Source: Verrucomicrobiales bacterium
GTDB lineage: Bacteria; Verrucomicrobiota; Verrucomicrobiia; Verrucomicrobiales; DEV007
Length of the DNA: 8,507 nucleotides
Assembly: GCA_022424805.1 (NCBI GenBank)
Contig: JAKMGR010000320.1
Location: forward strand, 1-8,507
Direction: 5' to 3'
The notes beneath the pieces are model-generated. The model searched no databases and had not been told where the DNA came from. It was given only the letters and a program-made list of their open reading frames with translations. Below are positions 1 to 6,144 of the stretch, one piece after another. How positions within the stretch are numbered: position 1 is the stretch's first letter; the number at the start of each line of letters is the position of its first letter. The position numbers and the translations under genes were made by a program.

Positions 1-80
1 TTCGACGAGGCGGCAAAGGCGATCCGCTGCGGGAATCAATTCACTACGAAGAACTTGCTGGCTGTGCTGAAATGTCTTAA
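1..80 (+). CDS. possible C-terminal end of a gene truncated by the window edge
   Basis: The third plus frame is open from the window edge to a TAA at 78-80 and reads as a polar C-terminus ending in HYEELAGCAEMS. It would converge on the acetyltransferase gene that follows, leaving about 70 bases between the two stops. Twenty-five codons are too few to name a family. The first plus frame is also open here and stays open far into the next gene, but there it is only antisense to a clear GNAT gene, so I prefer the short frame. No convincing terminator was seen at 81-150. This is a weak call based only on frame, amino-acid flavour and position. Confidence 0.3.
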   Translation, partial: RRGGKGDPLRESIHYEELAGCAEMS

Positions 81-150
81 CCGACATCTCCTACTGTTGC
101 CCCTCCAGAAGCACTTCGCAGCAGGGAAAACGAAGAATTTTGCGTGCTGT

Positions 151-663
151 TCAAAGCGGTTTTTCCATGAGAAAATCATCCATGACAAAGCCTCTACCAA
201 TATCGAGCTTGTCTTCTTCCGTGATGGAAAAACCGACGCGCTGGTAAAAGTAGATGGCGGTTTCGTTGTGGCGATTGACTCGCAGACGCATGGATTTGGC
301 GCCAATTTTTTCCAGCTCATGTGTGAGTGTTTCTATCGCTCCTTTGCCGATTCCCTGCCCCCTGACCTCCGCTTCGATATAGAGCTTGTGCAATTCGCAA
401 GAGGAACCCCTCGAGACGGGGCCATAAGCCAGAAAGCCATTTCGGGCCCCGGCCTTCTCGATCCAGCGATATTGGATGCCAGAGTGAAAATCCCGACTCA
501 GGGCTGCGGGAGAATACATCATCTCGAGCATGTATTCGATCTGCCCCGGTTTCAGAATGGACGAGTAAGCGTCCGGCCAGATTCGCTTTGCAGCGGCCTC
601 AATTTCCGTGCACTTCAATCTGCCGACAGGAGTGAGTTGAATCTGGATTTCGTCCGAGGCCAT
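151..663 (-). CDS. GNAT-family N-acetyltransferase
   Basis: The 170-residue protein is a full-length single-domain GNAT acetyltransferase, expected to move an acetyl group from acetyl-CoA to an amine in the cytoplasm. The pyrophosphate-binding motif A is clear: strand β4 (LHKLYIEAEV, 91-100) runs into RGQGIGKG (101-108). The later segment RVNRHNETAIYFYQRVGF (about 127-144) is the usual Asn- and Tyr-containing motif B region. The N-terminal stretch LKPGQIEYMLEMMYS (37-51) resembles the substrate-side helices of polyamine/PaiA-like and related small-molecule acetyltransferases, so a polyamine or similar amine is a possible substrate, but this is inference. The ATG at 663 has no good Shine-Dalgarno upstream. 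It is transcribed away from the cytochrome gene, with 121 bases between the two starts, and stands alone. Confidence 0.9.
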   Translation of the reverse strand: MASDEIQIQLTPVGRLKCTEIEAAAKRIWPDAYSSILKPGQIEYMLEMMYSPAALSRDFHSGIQYRWIEKAGARNGFLAYGPVSRGSSCELHKLYIEAEVRGQGIGKGAIETLTHELEKIGAKSMRLRVNRHNETAIYFYQRVGFSITEEDKLDIGRGFVMDDFLMEKPL

Positions 664-784
664 GAGAATTTCAAAAAAGAGGGGGGAAGACGTATCCAGA
701 CCTCGATTTTTGGCGTAAATTCAAACACAAGTCGGACTAGCAAACAATTGACTTCCGGCAAAATCGAGCTTCCTTCCCGCGAAC
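664..784. promoter_or_regulatory. divergent intergenic region between acetyltransferase and cytochrome genes
   Basis: Both flanking genes start from this 121-base gap, so it must hold their promoters unless transcription enters from outside. A TTGACT at 748-753 could be a -35 box for the cytochrome, but nothing resembling a -10 box lies at the right distance, so I do not call a specific promoter. A run of A followed by G (about 673-686) marks the acetyltransferase side. No operator-like palindrome is obvious. Confidence 0.35.
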
Positions 785-1471
785 ATGAGCGATGCATCCC
801 AAGAATCCAGCAATCCGATTCTCTCTCTGATCGGGAACGTTTTCCTTTTTCTCGTGCCTGCAACCCTGATTGTGATGCTTGGCGTTGTTGGCATCTCCCT
901 GGTGGGCGGCAGCATGAAAAAGGATCCCAATGAAGAAGAAAAAGTCGCCGCCGCACAACCTGCCGGGGCTCCTGCTGAAGCCGCACCAGCTGCAGTAGAA
1001 AAAGCCGCGTCCGCAGCCGATGCTCCGAAGGCAGCCGCAGACCCCGCCGCCGCTTCGGTTGGGGGTATTGACCCTGCTGTGATGGCACTCGGGAAAACAA
1101 CTTACGCAACCTGCGCCGCCTGCCATGGGCCGGACGGAACAGGTTTGAAGGCAGGGCCTGCGCTGATGGCTCCAAGCCTCGTCGGCTCGGAAATGTTACT
1201 CGGTGATCCCGACCTTTCTCTTCTTGTCATTTTGAAAGGTATTGCTAAGGAAAATATGGATTTCATGGGCATGATGGCGGCTCTCGGTGCTGGCCTTGAT
1301 GACGAGAAAATCGCCGCTGTTCTCACCTACACTCGCAACGAGTGGGGCAATGCTGCGCCAGCCGTCACCAAAGAGCAGGCTGCTGCGGCACGTGCAAAGT
1401 TTGCAGACGTGAATGCACCGGCTGGTGTAAAGCGCGCCGAGATTCAGAAGATCGTCGACGCACACAAGTAA
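785..1471 (+). CDS. membrane-anchored monohaem c-type cytochrome
   Basis: The 228-residue protein is an electron carrier held in the cytoplasmic membrane with its haem domain outside. A short polar N-terminus (1-11) is followed by a long hydrophobic segment (about 12-42) that serves as an uncleaved anchor. A flexible Ala/Pro/Lys-rich linker (about 54-93) comes next, then a compact cytochrome c domain. The haem site CAACH lies at 110-114 and continues HGPDGTG, typical of class I cytochromes. Several methionines (158, 161, 163, 164) in MDFMGMMAALG lie where the distal haem ligand is expected, but I cannot say which one binds. The final ~40 residues are a helical Ala/Lys tail. No oxidase, bc1-type or alternative-complex-III gene lies nearby, so its redox partner is unknown. 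It converges with the HAD gene, 15 bases between stops. The ATG is chosen because the hydrophobic anchor starts just after it. Confidence 0.9.
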   Translation: MSDASQESSNPILSLIGNVFLFLVPATLIVMLGVVGISLVGGSMKKDPNEEEKVAAAQPAGAPAEAAPAAVEKAASAADAPKAAADPAAASVGGIDPAVMALGKTTYATCAACHGPDGTGLKAGPALMAPSLVGSEMLLGDPDLSLLVILKGIAKENMDFMGMMAALGAGLDDEKIAAVLTYTRNEWGNAAPAVTKEQAAAARAKFADVNAPAGVKRAEIQKIVDAHK

Positions 1472-1486
1472 GGGCGCTAACCTTCT

Positions 1487-2176
1487 TTACCCCCTCAGAA
1501 TCTCGGACACGAGACCCGCGTCGACTTCCTCAAGGGAGTCGACGATTTTGCTGGTAGCTGAGTCAGCGAAAGATTCTCTCGGGTGAGTCGTCGTAACGGC
1601 GATCACTTTCATACCAGCTGCCGAGCCGGCTTCGATGCCAACATGGGCGTCTTCGATGACGACGCAGTTTGCAGGGACTCGATTGATCTTTCGAGCCGCT
1701 TCGAGAAATACATCGGGCGCGGGTTTTCCGCGGGAAACATCCTCGGCTCCGGTATAATTTTGTCCAAAGTAGCGGTTCAGGCCGGTAATGCGAAAGCAGA
1801 CCTCGATATTTTTCCGAGTCGTCGAAGAGCCGAGTGAAATGGGGATTCCAGCCTGAAAGAGATTTTCCACCAAGGCGAGCACTCCGGGCAGAGGCTCAAG
1901 CTGATCCTCTGCGAGCAGCTCGCGATAGAGTTCTTCTTTCCTGTCTCCTAATTCGCGAATTGTTTCGTGATTTTCTCGCGTCGTCCAACCGAAGACATCG
2001 GGAATGCACATTTCATTCCTCATACCGAAAGACACCTTGAACTGCTCCGGAGTCAGCTGTTTGCCGATTTCATCAGCGAGACGAAACCAGCTACGCTCGT
2101 GCTGATCGTGGGAATCAATCAGGACTCCATCGAGGTCGAAAACGACACCGGGTTTTTGGGAAAGGGCTTCGCTCAT
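1487..2176 (-). CDS. HAD-superfamily hydrolase, β-phosphoglucomutase/phosphatase-like
   Basis: The 229-residue protein is a cytoplasmic haloacid dehalogenase-type phosphohydrolase or phosphomutase acting on a small phosphorylated metabolite, probably a sugar phosphate. All core motifs are present. Motif I is DLDGVLIDS (14-22), with nucleophile Asp14 and acid/base Asp16. Motif II is the GSST segment (116-119). Lys151 in GKPAPD is motif III. Glu175-Asp176 in IEDAHVGIEAG form motif IV and bind Mg2+. The helical C1 cap between motif I and motif II (about 25-95) and the 'SRGKPAPDVF' wording fit the β-phosphoglucomutase/YniC/Gph-like subfamily, but the substrate cannot be read from sequence. Length is normal for the family. 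The ATG start has no strong ribosome binding site. The gene seems monocistronic, with a 133-base gap before the peptidase gene upstream. Confidence 0.92.
   Translation of the reverse strand: MSEALSQKPGVVFDLDGVLIDSHDQHERSWFRLADEIGKQLTPEQFKVSFGMRNEMCIPDVFGWTTRENHETIRELGDRKEELYRELLAEDQLEPLPGVLALVENLFQAGIPISLGSSTTRKNIEVCFRITGLNRYFGQNYTGAEDVSRGKPAPDVFLEAARKINRVPANCVVIEDAHVGIEAGSAAGMKVIAVTTTHPRESFADSATSKIVDSLEEVDAGLVSEILRG
1519..1544 (+). terminator. strong hairpin, candidate terminator of the cytochrome gene inside the convergent HAD gene
   Basis: Bases 1519-1529 and 1534-1544 form an 11-bp stem (one T·G wobble in the plus-strand RNA) around a TCAA loop, with two GTCGAC sites in the arms. It is followed by ATTTTG, a short T tract. 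It lies 48 bases after the cytochrome stop. On the minus strand no T tract follows and the wobble becomes an A·C mismatch, so it looks like a terminator only for the plus-strand transcript. The short T tract keeps confidence modest. Confidence 0.4.
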
Positions 2177-2309
2177 GGCCGCGAATCTACCGAGAGAGGG
2201 GAGCGGTGCGAAAGCTTTCTGGAAAAAAATCAGCTGGGAAACGCCGATAAGTAAAAGGGTCAGTTCGTTGACCTTACCCTGTTGGGCCTCTCACGTAATC
2301 CTGATTGAC

Positions 2310-3044
2310 TTACACATCCCAGGTTGCGTTGAATCCTCGGGTATCGATGTGAATGAAGTTAGCGTAGGTGCCGATGCCGCCTTTGAAAAACTTGTCTTTG
2401 CGCAGCTCTTTGGCGACTCTGGAAGCAGCAGCTGGTCCACCGGTGAAAATCAGATCGAGGGCCTGATTATTCATGTGATAGGACCGGGTCGCAGCACCAG
2501 AGCACGCCGCATTGTAGGCGGGGGAACGATAGGCGGAATTGATGCAGTGGAGTGGCTTGCCGAGTTTGTGACGGATTTCGTCAGCGACCTTGAGAGTTTT
2601 CGCAATGCGGGGCCAATACGACTTCGGCGGAAGCTCGTTTGGAACGCCGTCACGAATGTTTCGATGAGGGCGAATGATTTCCGTGGGCGTGATATAGCGA
2701 AGCGAGATTTTTGCGAGGAAAGCCTTGTAATCCGCTTCCGACTTCAATCTTCGAGGTGTCCGAGGGGGAGAGAATAATCCATCCTGAAAATCGGCCCACT
2801 CCTCTTCGATTCGATTGAAGGCTCTTTCCGTAAACTCCATTCCCCGTTTGGCGAGTTCTTCCCACTCGATGTCGCTCCGGTAGGCACGATAGGCAGCTGC
2901 CGCCGAGAGTGAACTGATCGCGAGAGCGGCAATGAATTCGCGGCGCCGGTAGATGGGGACGGGGCGAACTTTATCATTCGGCAAATGGCCGAACATGGGT
3001 TCCGGAAAGTCTTCCGACTCCGGATCGAAGGGATCGAGGGACAT
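2310..3044 (-). CDS. M15-type zinc peptidase (D-Ala-D-Ala carboxypeptidase-like) with twin-arginine membrane segment
   Basis: The 244-residue protein is probably a peptidoglycan peptidase of the M15_3 type, acting outside the cytoplasmic membrane. The C-terminal domain has SAYRSPAYN (170-178), then RSYHMNNQALD, whose His190 and Asp197 fit the HX6D zinc motif, and finally FIHIDTRG with His232 as third zinc ligand. A 36-residue polar N-terminus precedes RRREFIAALAISS (33-45) and a hydrophobic stretch to about 52, which resembles a Tat signal or a signal anchor with an unusually long n-region. A helical stalk (about 55-88) separates it from the catalytic domain. An in-frame TTG at 3083 would add 13 residues. 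I prefer ATG 3044 because a TATAAT lies between the two and would leave TTG outside the transcript. D,D- versus L,D- or endopeptidase specificity is not resolved. Confidence 0.85.
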   Translation of the reverse strand: MSLDPFDPESEDFPEPMFGHLPNDKVRPVPIYRRREFIAALAISSLSAAAAYRAYRSDIEWEELAKRGMEFTERAFNRIEEEWADFQDGLFSPPRTPRRLKSEADYKAFLAKISLRYITPTEIIRPHRNIRDGVPNELPPKSYWPRIAKTLKVADEIRHKLGKPLHCINSAYRSPAYNAACSGAATRSYHMNNQALDLIFTGGPAAASRVAKELRKDKFFKGGIGTYANFIHIDTRGFNATWDV

Positions 3045-3068
3045 GGCAGGTCTGAGGGGGATTCTCAG

Positions 3069-3074
3069 ATTATA
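3069..3074 (-). promoter_or_regulatory. candidate -10 box (TATAAT) of the M15 peptidase gene
   Basis: On the minus strand a perfect TATAAT ends 24 bases before the ATG at 3044, giving a short leader of about 18 bases. No good -35 hexamer lies 16-18 bases further upstream, so only the -10 element is proposed. If real, it decides the start codon of the peptidase gene. Confidence 0.35.
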
Positions 3075-3124
3075 ACGGCTCAATGCTGGTGCCTCTTGCG
3101 AAAAAACGGAAAAATTTCTCAGCC

Positions 3125-3310
3125 TCAGCGCGGAATGACCCGGAGAATCTCGTCGTCGCGCTGACTCGGATCCAGTGAGGGCAGGGCCCGAAGTCGAAGG
3201 GAAGTCCGTCGTGCTCTCGATTTTGCACGCATTTCGACCTGAAAGCGTTGGGTAACGCCAGGTGAAAGCTCAGCTGTGAGAAATGATTCCGCCACGAGAG
3301 CAGAGATCAC
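3125..3310 (-). pseudogene. orphan open frame, possible C-terminal fragment of a lost gene
   Basis: This minus-strand frame opens with GTG, but stays open further upstream to at least 3346. It ends with the polar sequence DPSQRDDEILRVIPR and a TGA at 3125-3127. Base composition looks coding, and the end reads like a natural C-terminus, but no start with a ribosome binding site is seen and I recognise no family. The frame overlaps the end of the cytochrome-like remnant at 3333-3346 in a different frame. A single-base slip near 3335 would join the two into one protein, but the sequence after 'LHNGS' does not resemble the usual continuation of that family. It could also be a real small gene. Confidence 0.25.
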
Positions 3311-3332
3311 GTTTTCCTGCCCCCGTTTTGGT

Positions 3333-3422
3333 GCTTCCGTTGTGCAGGTAGGGTGCCGATTCCCAGATCCCGCGGGGGGTTGGCATTTCGATGCCTGGAA
3401 GGTTTCTAATGATGAAAGGATG
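3333..3422 (-). pseudogene. remnant of a di-haem cytochrome c peroxidase-like protein
   Basis: The minus strand encodes MPTPRGIWESAPYLHNGS at the end of this segment. The wording 'RG(I/V)W…APYLHNGS' is characteristic of the C-terminal haem domain of di-haem cytochrome c peroxidase/MauG-like and related oxidoreductases of planctomycetes and verrucomicrobia. Nothing else of such a protein remains. No CxxCH is present in the surrounding frame, the upstream part is AT-rich and unrecognisable, and the frame ends at a stop 63 bases downstream (3270-3272). An open frame from 3521 to 3270 includes it, but 83 codons are far below the several hundred of an intact family member. I read it as a decayed fragment. 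A new small protein that kept this motif is a less likely alternative. Confidence 0.5.
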
Positions 3423-3521
3423 TTTTAATGAAGAAGTTGCTGAATAGAGGTTTTCAGCCGGGTTTTTAGGTATTTTTGTTCGTAAAATTGTAAGGTCTAA
3501 ACCGCTGTAATTTCGAGTCAT

Positions 3522-3527
3522 TATAAA
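3522..3527 (+). promoter_or_regulatory. weak candidate -10 box upstream of the LRR lipoprotein gene
   Basis: TATAAA sits in an AT-rich tract 92 bases before the LRR start codon. No convincing -35 hexamer lies at the normal distance. It is listed as the best AT-rich candidate in the only upstream region available for the plus-strand gene series. Confidence 0.22.
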
Positions 3528-3619
3528 ATTCTAAGATCACCGGATTTTGTCGAAACCGTTCCTTGAGACAGCCAAGAACCCATCCTTGAACGCAGCCGCA
3601 CTTGGGTTGAGGATCGGGT

Positions 3620-4522
3620 ATGCAAATCCGCTTGTTCTTTGCCTCTTTATTCAGTGCCGTTCTCATCTCCTGTGGTGACAGTGATGTTTCTTCCATAGAG
3701 GAGGATGCATCCTTGGCCGAGGGTGCTCCTGCTGCCGAACCTGTGAAAGAGACACCTCCTCCTCAGCCGACCTTCTGGAGCGAAGTAAAACTGCATGAAG
3801 TGATTCGCGCTGCCAATCCTGGATACACCGGCAACGGACAATTCCAGATCGACCAGCGAGGGCAGGTGCAGGCGATTGCCTTGGACAAATGCGGAGTCAC
3901 CGACATCTCTCCGTTTAAAGGAATGAACCTCATGGCTCTCTACCTTCTGGAGTGTGCGGTTTCTGACATCAGTATGCTGGCAGATATGCCGCTCGTGGAA
4001 TTGTATCTGGAGAACACGGGGGTGAAGGATATTTCCGCTTTAAAAGGGAAGACTTCGCTGCGCAAACTCTATCTCAGCGCGACAGACGTTTCCGATCTTT
4101 CCCCGATCAAGGGGCTCGGTATTTCGGAACTGAATCTCGTCAGCACGCAGGTGACGGATCTTTCTCCCCTCGCGGGAATGCCGTTGCAAATGCTCTGGCT
4201 GACCGATTCGCCAGTCGAGGATATTTCGCCGCTGGCGTCCTGCCCGCTCGTGAGCCTGACCCTACATCGCACGAAGGTTGCTGATTTGTCGCCTCTGGCG
4301 AAGAGCGGCATGCAACGCCTCCATATTGGAGAGACGAGGGTCACTGATCTATCTCCGCTCGCCGGACTCCGGCTGACAAGACTCGTTTTTGATCCTGAGA
4401 AGATCACCGAGGGAAAGGAAGCCGTCATGGCAATTCCCACCATCACCGAGATCGGAACGAAATTCGAAGATGGGGCAAATGATCTGGCGGCACCCGCTGT
4501 ATTCTGGCAGTCGCATCGCTGA
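3620..4522 (+). CDS. leucine-rich-repeat lipoprotein
   Basis: The 300-residue protein has a lipoprotein signal peptide. Residues 1-17 are hydrophobic and end in a lipobox LISC, so Cys18 should be lipidated. An acidic, Pro-rich linker (about 19-50) follows. Residues 55-82 include 'AANPGYTGNGQFQI', a lead-in often seen before LRRs in planctomycete/verrucomicrobial proteins. From about 83 to 260 there are eight to nine tandem repeats of about 21 residues. Their consensus is LxxLxLxxTxVxDLSPLAGMP, an irregular bacterial LRR type in which each turn carries 'D(I/L)SPL'. The last copy decays into VFDPEKITEG and a C-terminal cap. Such solenoids bind proteins or other ligands, but no partner can be named. 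The ATG has GAGG seven bases upstream. murJ begins 40 bases downstream, so they may share a transcript. No catalytic domain is attached. Confidence 0.88.
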   Translation: MQIRLFFASLFSAVLISCGDSDVSSIEEDASLAEGAPAAEPVKETPPPQPTFWSEVKLHEVIRAANPGYTGNGQFQIDQRGQVQAIALDKCGVTDISPFKGMNLMALYLLECAVSDISMLADMPLVELYLENTGVKDISALKGKTSLRKLYLSATDVSDLSPIKGLGISELNLVSTQVTDLSPLAGMPLQMLWLTDSPVEDISPLASCPLVSLTLHRTKVADLSPLAKSGMQRLHIGETRVTDLSPLAGLRLTRLVFDPEKITEGKEAVMAIPTITEIGTKFEDGANDLAAPAVFWQSHR

Positions 4523-4562
4523 TAGGTGAAAGAACTCGGGAGATTCGAACGTTTTTCGGAGC

Positions 4563-6110
4563 ATGTTTCGTTCTATCTTCACTGTCAGTGGTTTCACCCT
4601 TCTGAGTCGTGTTCTCGGATTCGCTCGCGATGTACTGATCGCAAAATACCTCGGAGCCGGAGCGACCGCAGACATTTGGGTAGCGGCTTTTCGGTTTCCA
4701 AACCTCTTTCGCCGTATCTTTGGCGAAGGTGCCTTCAATGCGGCCTTCGTTCCGATGTATAGTGGGCGCATCGAGGAAAAGGGAGAGGCGGAAGCAGACA
4801 GCTTCGCGAGAAAAACGATCTCGCTGATGTTCGTGATCCTGCTGGTGATATTCGTCCTCGCGTTCATCTTCATGGAGCCGATCGTCAGGGTAACGACGGT
4901 AGGCTTTGCGCTCGACGGGCGACTGGAACCGGGGGTGGCAGCCTCGAGGATTACTGTTGGCTATCTCATTTTTATCTGCCTCGTCGCTGCGCTCAGCGGA
5001 ATCCTCAACAGTCGACGCGTATTTGGAGCGCCGGCCTTTGCTTACGTCGTGTTGAATATCGTTTTTCTCGTCGCCCTGGTTTTTGTCATTCCGAAAACCG
5101 GTGATCCAGTTCGTGTTCTCTGCTGGTCCGTCATGGTGAGCGGAGTGTTGCAGTTGCTCGTCGTCTTTGTGGCTGCGATTCGCCGGGGTGTCGATCTGCG
5201 CCCTTCTGTTCCGAAAATAGATTCCGATGCGAAGAAACTGGGTAAGCTCATGACGCCGGGATTGGTCAGTGCTGGCGTTCAGCAGATCAATCTGCTCGTC
5301 GGCCAGACCGTCGTATCTCTCCAGCTGGGTGGCGTCGCACTTTTCTACTACGCGGATCGCATCAATCAGCTTCCCCTAGGATTACTTGGAATCGCTCTTG
5401 GTACCGTGCTGCTGCCGGAGATCACGAGACGCTTGCGAGGCGGGGATGAGTCAGGGGCGAAAAAAGCTCTCGTGCAGGGAATGGAGATCGCATTGCTGTT
5501 CAGCCTGCCGGCCGTCGCGGCGATGTTTGTGATTCCCGTTCCCATCATTCATGCGCTATTTGTTCAGGGCGAATTTACCGCCGAAGCGGCAAAGTCCGCT
5601 GGATTTGTCTTGGCGGCTTTCGCGACGGGAACACCGTCTTACGTTCTCGCGAAAGTTCTGCAGCCTGCCTACTTCGCAAGGGAGGATACGAAAACTCCGA
5701 TGAGATACACCATAGTTTCGGCGGTGGTGAATATTGTGCTCGCATACCCGATGTTCCTATGGCTCGGACCGGCGGGATGTGCTTTCGCGACATCCATTGC
5801 CGGATGGGTGAATCTCTTTCTGCTCTGGAATGGTTTGCGTCTCGGGAACCAGCTCAATGTCACGACCGGATTTGTCACCCGCACCGTTCGCATGATTTTC
5901 GCATCGGCGATCATGGGAGGCCTGATCTGGTTTTTGTGTGGCTACGCAAGGCCATGGATCATGACCGAGGGCAATTTTGCGGTTCGAGTCGCCGTGCTCG
6001 CTGTGCTCGTAGGAATTGGTGTTGTGATTTATTTTGCCGCGGTGATTGCCACACGGGTCTATTCCGTTGCAGAATTGAAGTCACGTCTGCGGCGCAGCCC
6101 GCGGACGTAA
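4563..6110 (+). CDS. murJ: lipid II flippase MurJ (MviN family)
   Basis: The 515-residue polytopic protein belongs to the MOP-superfamily flippases that move lipid II across the inner membrane for peptidoglycan synthesis. The N-terminus SRVLGFARD (15-23) and RRIFGEGAFNAAFVP (50-64) are family hallmarks. By alignment in the head with E. coli MurJ, Arg16, Arg22, Asp37, Arg50/51 and Arg266 (in YYADRINQLPLG, 263-274) correspond to the functionally important Arg18, Arg24, Asp39, Arg52/53 and Arg270. Length and the many hydrophobic segments fit the usual fourteen helices. The ATG at 4563 places the first helix correctly. A GGAG lies only one base upstream of it and cannot act as a normal Shine-Dalgarno. 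A GC-rich hairpin covers the last codons and stop. The next gene starts 34 bases later, so murJ probably leads or belongs to the downstream operon. Confidence 0.96.
   Translation: MFRSIFTVSGFTLLSRVLGFARDVLIAKYLGAGATADIWVAAFRFPNLFRRIFGEGAFNAAFVPMYSGRIEEKGEAEADSFARKTISLMFVILLVIFVLAFIFMEPIVRVTTVGFALDGRLEPGVAASRITVGYLIFICLVAALSGILNSRRVFGAPAFAYVVLNIVFLVALVFVIPKTGDPVRVLCWSVMVSGVLQLLVVFVAAIRRGVDLRPSVPKIDSDAKKLGKLMTPGLVSAGVQQINLLVGQTVVSLQLGGVALFYYADRINQLPLGLLGIALGTVLLPEITRRLRGGDESGAKKALVQGMEIALLFSLPAVAAMFVIPVPIIHALFVQGEFTAEAAKSAGFVLAAFATGTPSYVLAKVLQPAYFAREDTKTPMRYTIVSAVVNIVLAYPMFLWLGPAGCAFATSIAGWVNLFLLWNGLRLGNQLNVTTGFVTRTVRMIFASAIMGGLIWFLCGYARPWIMTEGNFAVRVAVLAVLVGIGVVIYFAAVIATRVYSVAELKSRLRRSPRT
6083..6108 (+). 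other. GC-rich hairpin spanning the murJ stop codon
   Basis: Bases 6083-6092 and 6099-6108 pair as a 10-bp stem (one T·G wobble) around a six-base loop, CGCAGC. The right arm runs into the first base of the TAA stop. It is followed by AACCTTTC, not a T tract, so it is not a standard intrinsic terminator. It could slow 3'-exonuclease decay, attenuate transcription into the next gene, or simply reflect codons for the Arg/Ser-rich C-terminus. Confidence 0.45.
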
Positions 6111-6144
6111 CCTTTCAGGGTTGGAACTCGTCTATATCTTTTGC

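Larger units (their letters stand above)
3045..3619. other. gene-free interval with decayed coding remnants
   Basis: About 575 bases separate the divergent peptidase and LRR lipoprotein genes. No intact gene was found on either strand. The left half (3125-3350) has coding-like composition on the minus strand. The part around 3333-3422 carries a recognisable cytochrome peroxidase-like motif. The stretch 3420-3540 is distinctly AT-rich, and the last 80 bases form the probable leader of the LRR gene. In that leader an imperfect direct repeat (CCTTGAGACAGCC at 3561-3573, CCTTGAACGCAGCC at 3584-3597) and a possible AACCCA/TGGGTT pairing (3577-3582 with 3602-3607) were noticed. Neither has a known role. 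Confidence 0.6.

Noticed and set aside
748..753. TTGACT as -35 box of the cytochrome gene
   Set aside because: The expected -10 position (about 771-776) reads TCCTTC, so no complete promoter can be supported.
55..933. Long plus-strand open frame of 292 codons
   Set aside because: It is antisense to a GNAT gene with intact motif A and overlaps the start of the cytochrome gene. Its translation shows no domain, so it is a shadow of the opposite strand.
2175..2777. Plus-strand open frame of 200 codons opposite the M15 peptidase
   Set aside because: The minus strand encodes a clear zinc peptidase with all three metal ligands. The plus frame shows no recognisable protein features.
4541..4562. GATTCGAAC resembling a tRNA T-loop
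   Set aside because: No anticodon arm, acceptor stem or CCA-like end surrounds it. It is only a TTCGAA palindrome in the short gap before murJ.
4349..4873. Minus-strand open frame of 174 codons across the LRR/murJ junction
   Set aside because: It is antisense to the MurJ N-terminus, which carries conserved residues. Low-complexity Arg/Ser content is typical of a shadow.
6121..6144. TTG start adding eight residues to the 199-residue membrane protein
   Set aside because: It has no suitable ribosome binding site and adds a short hydrophobic lead (ELVYIFC) before the natural membrane-protein N-terminus at ATG 6145.
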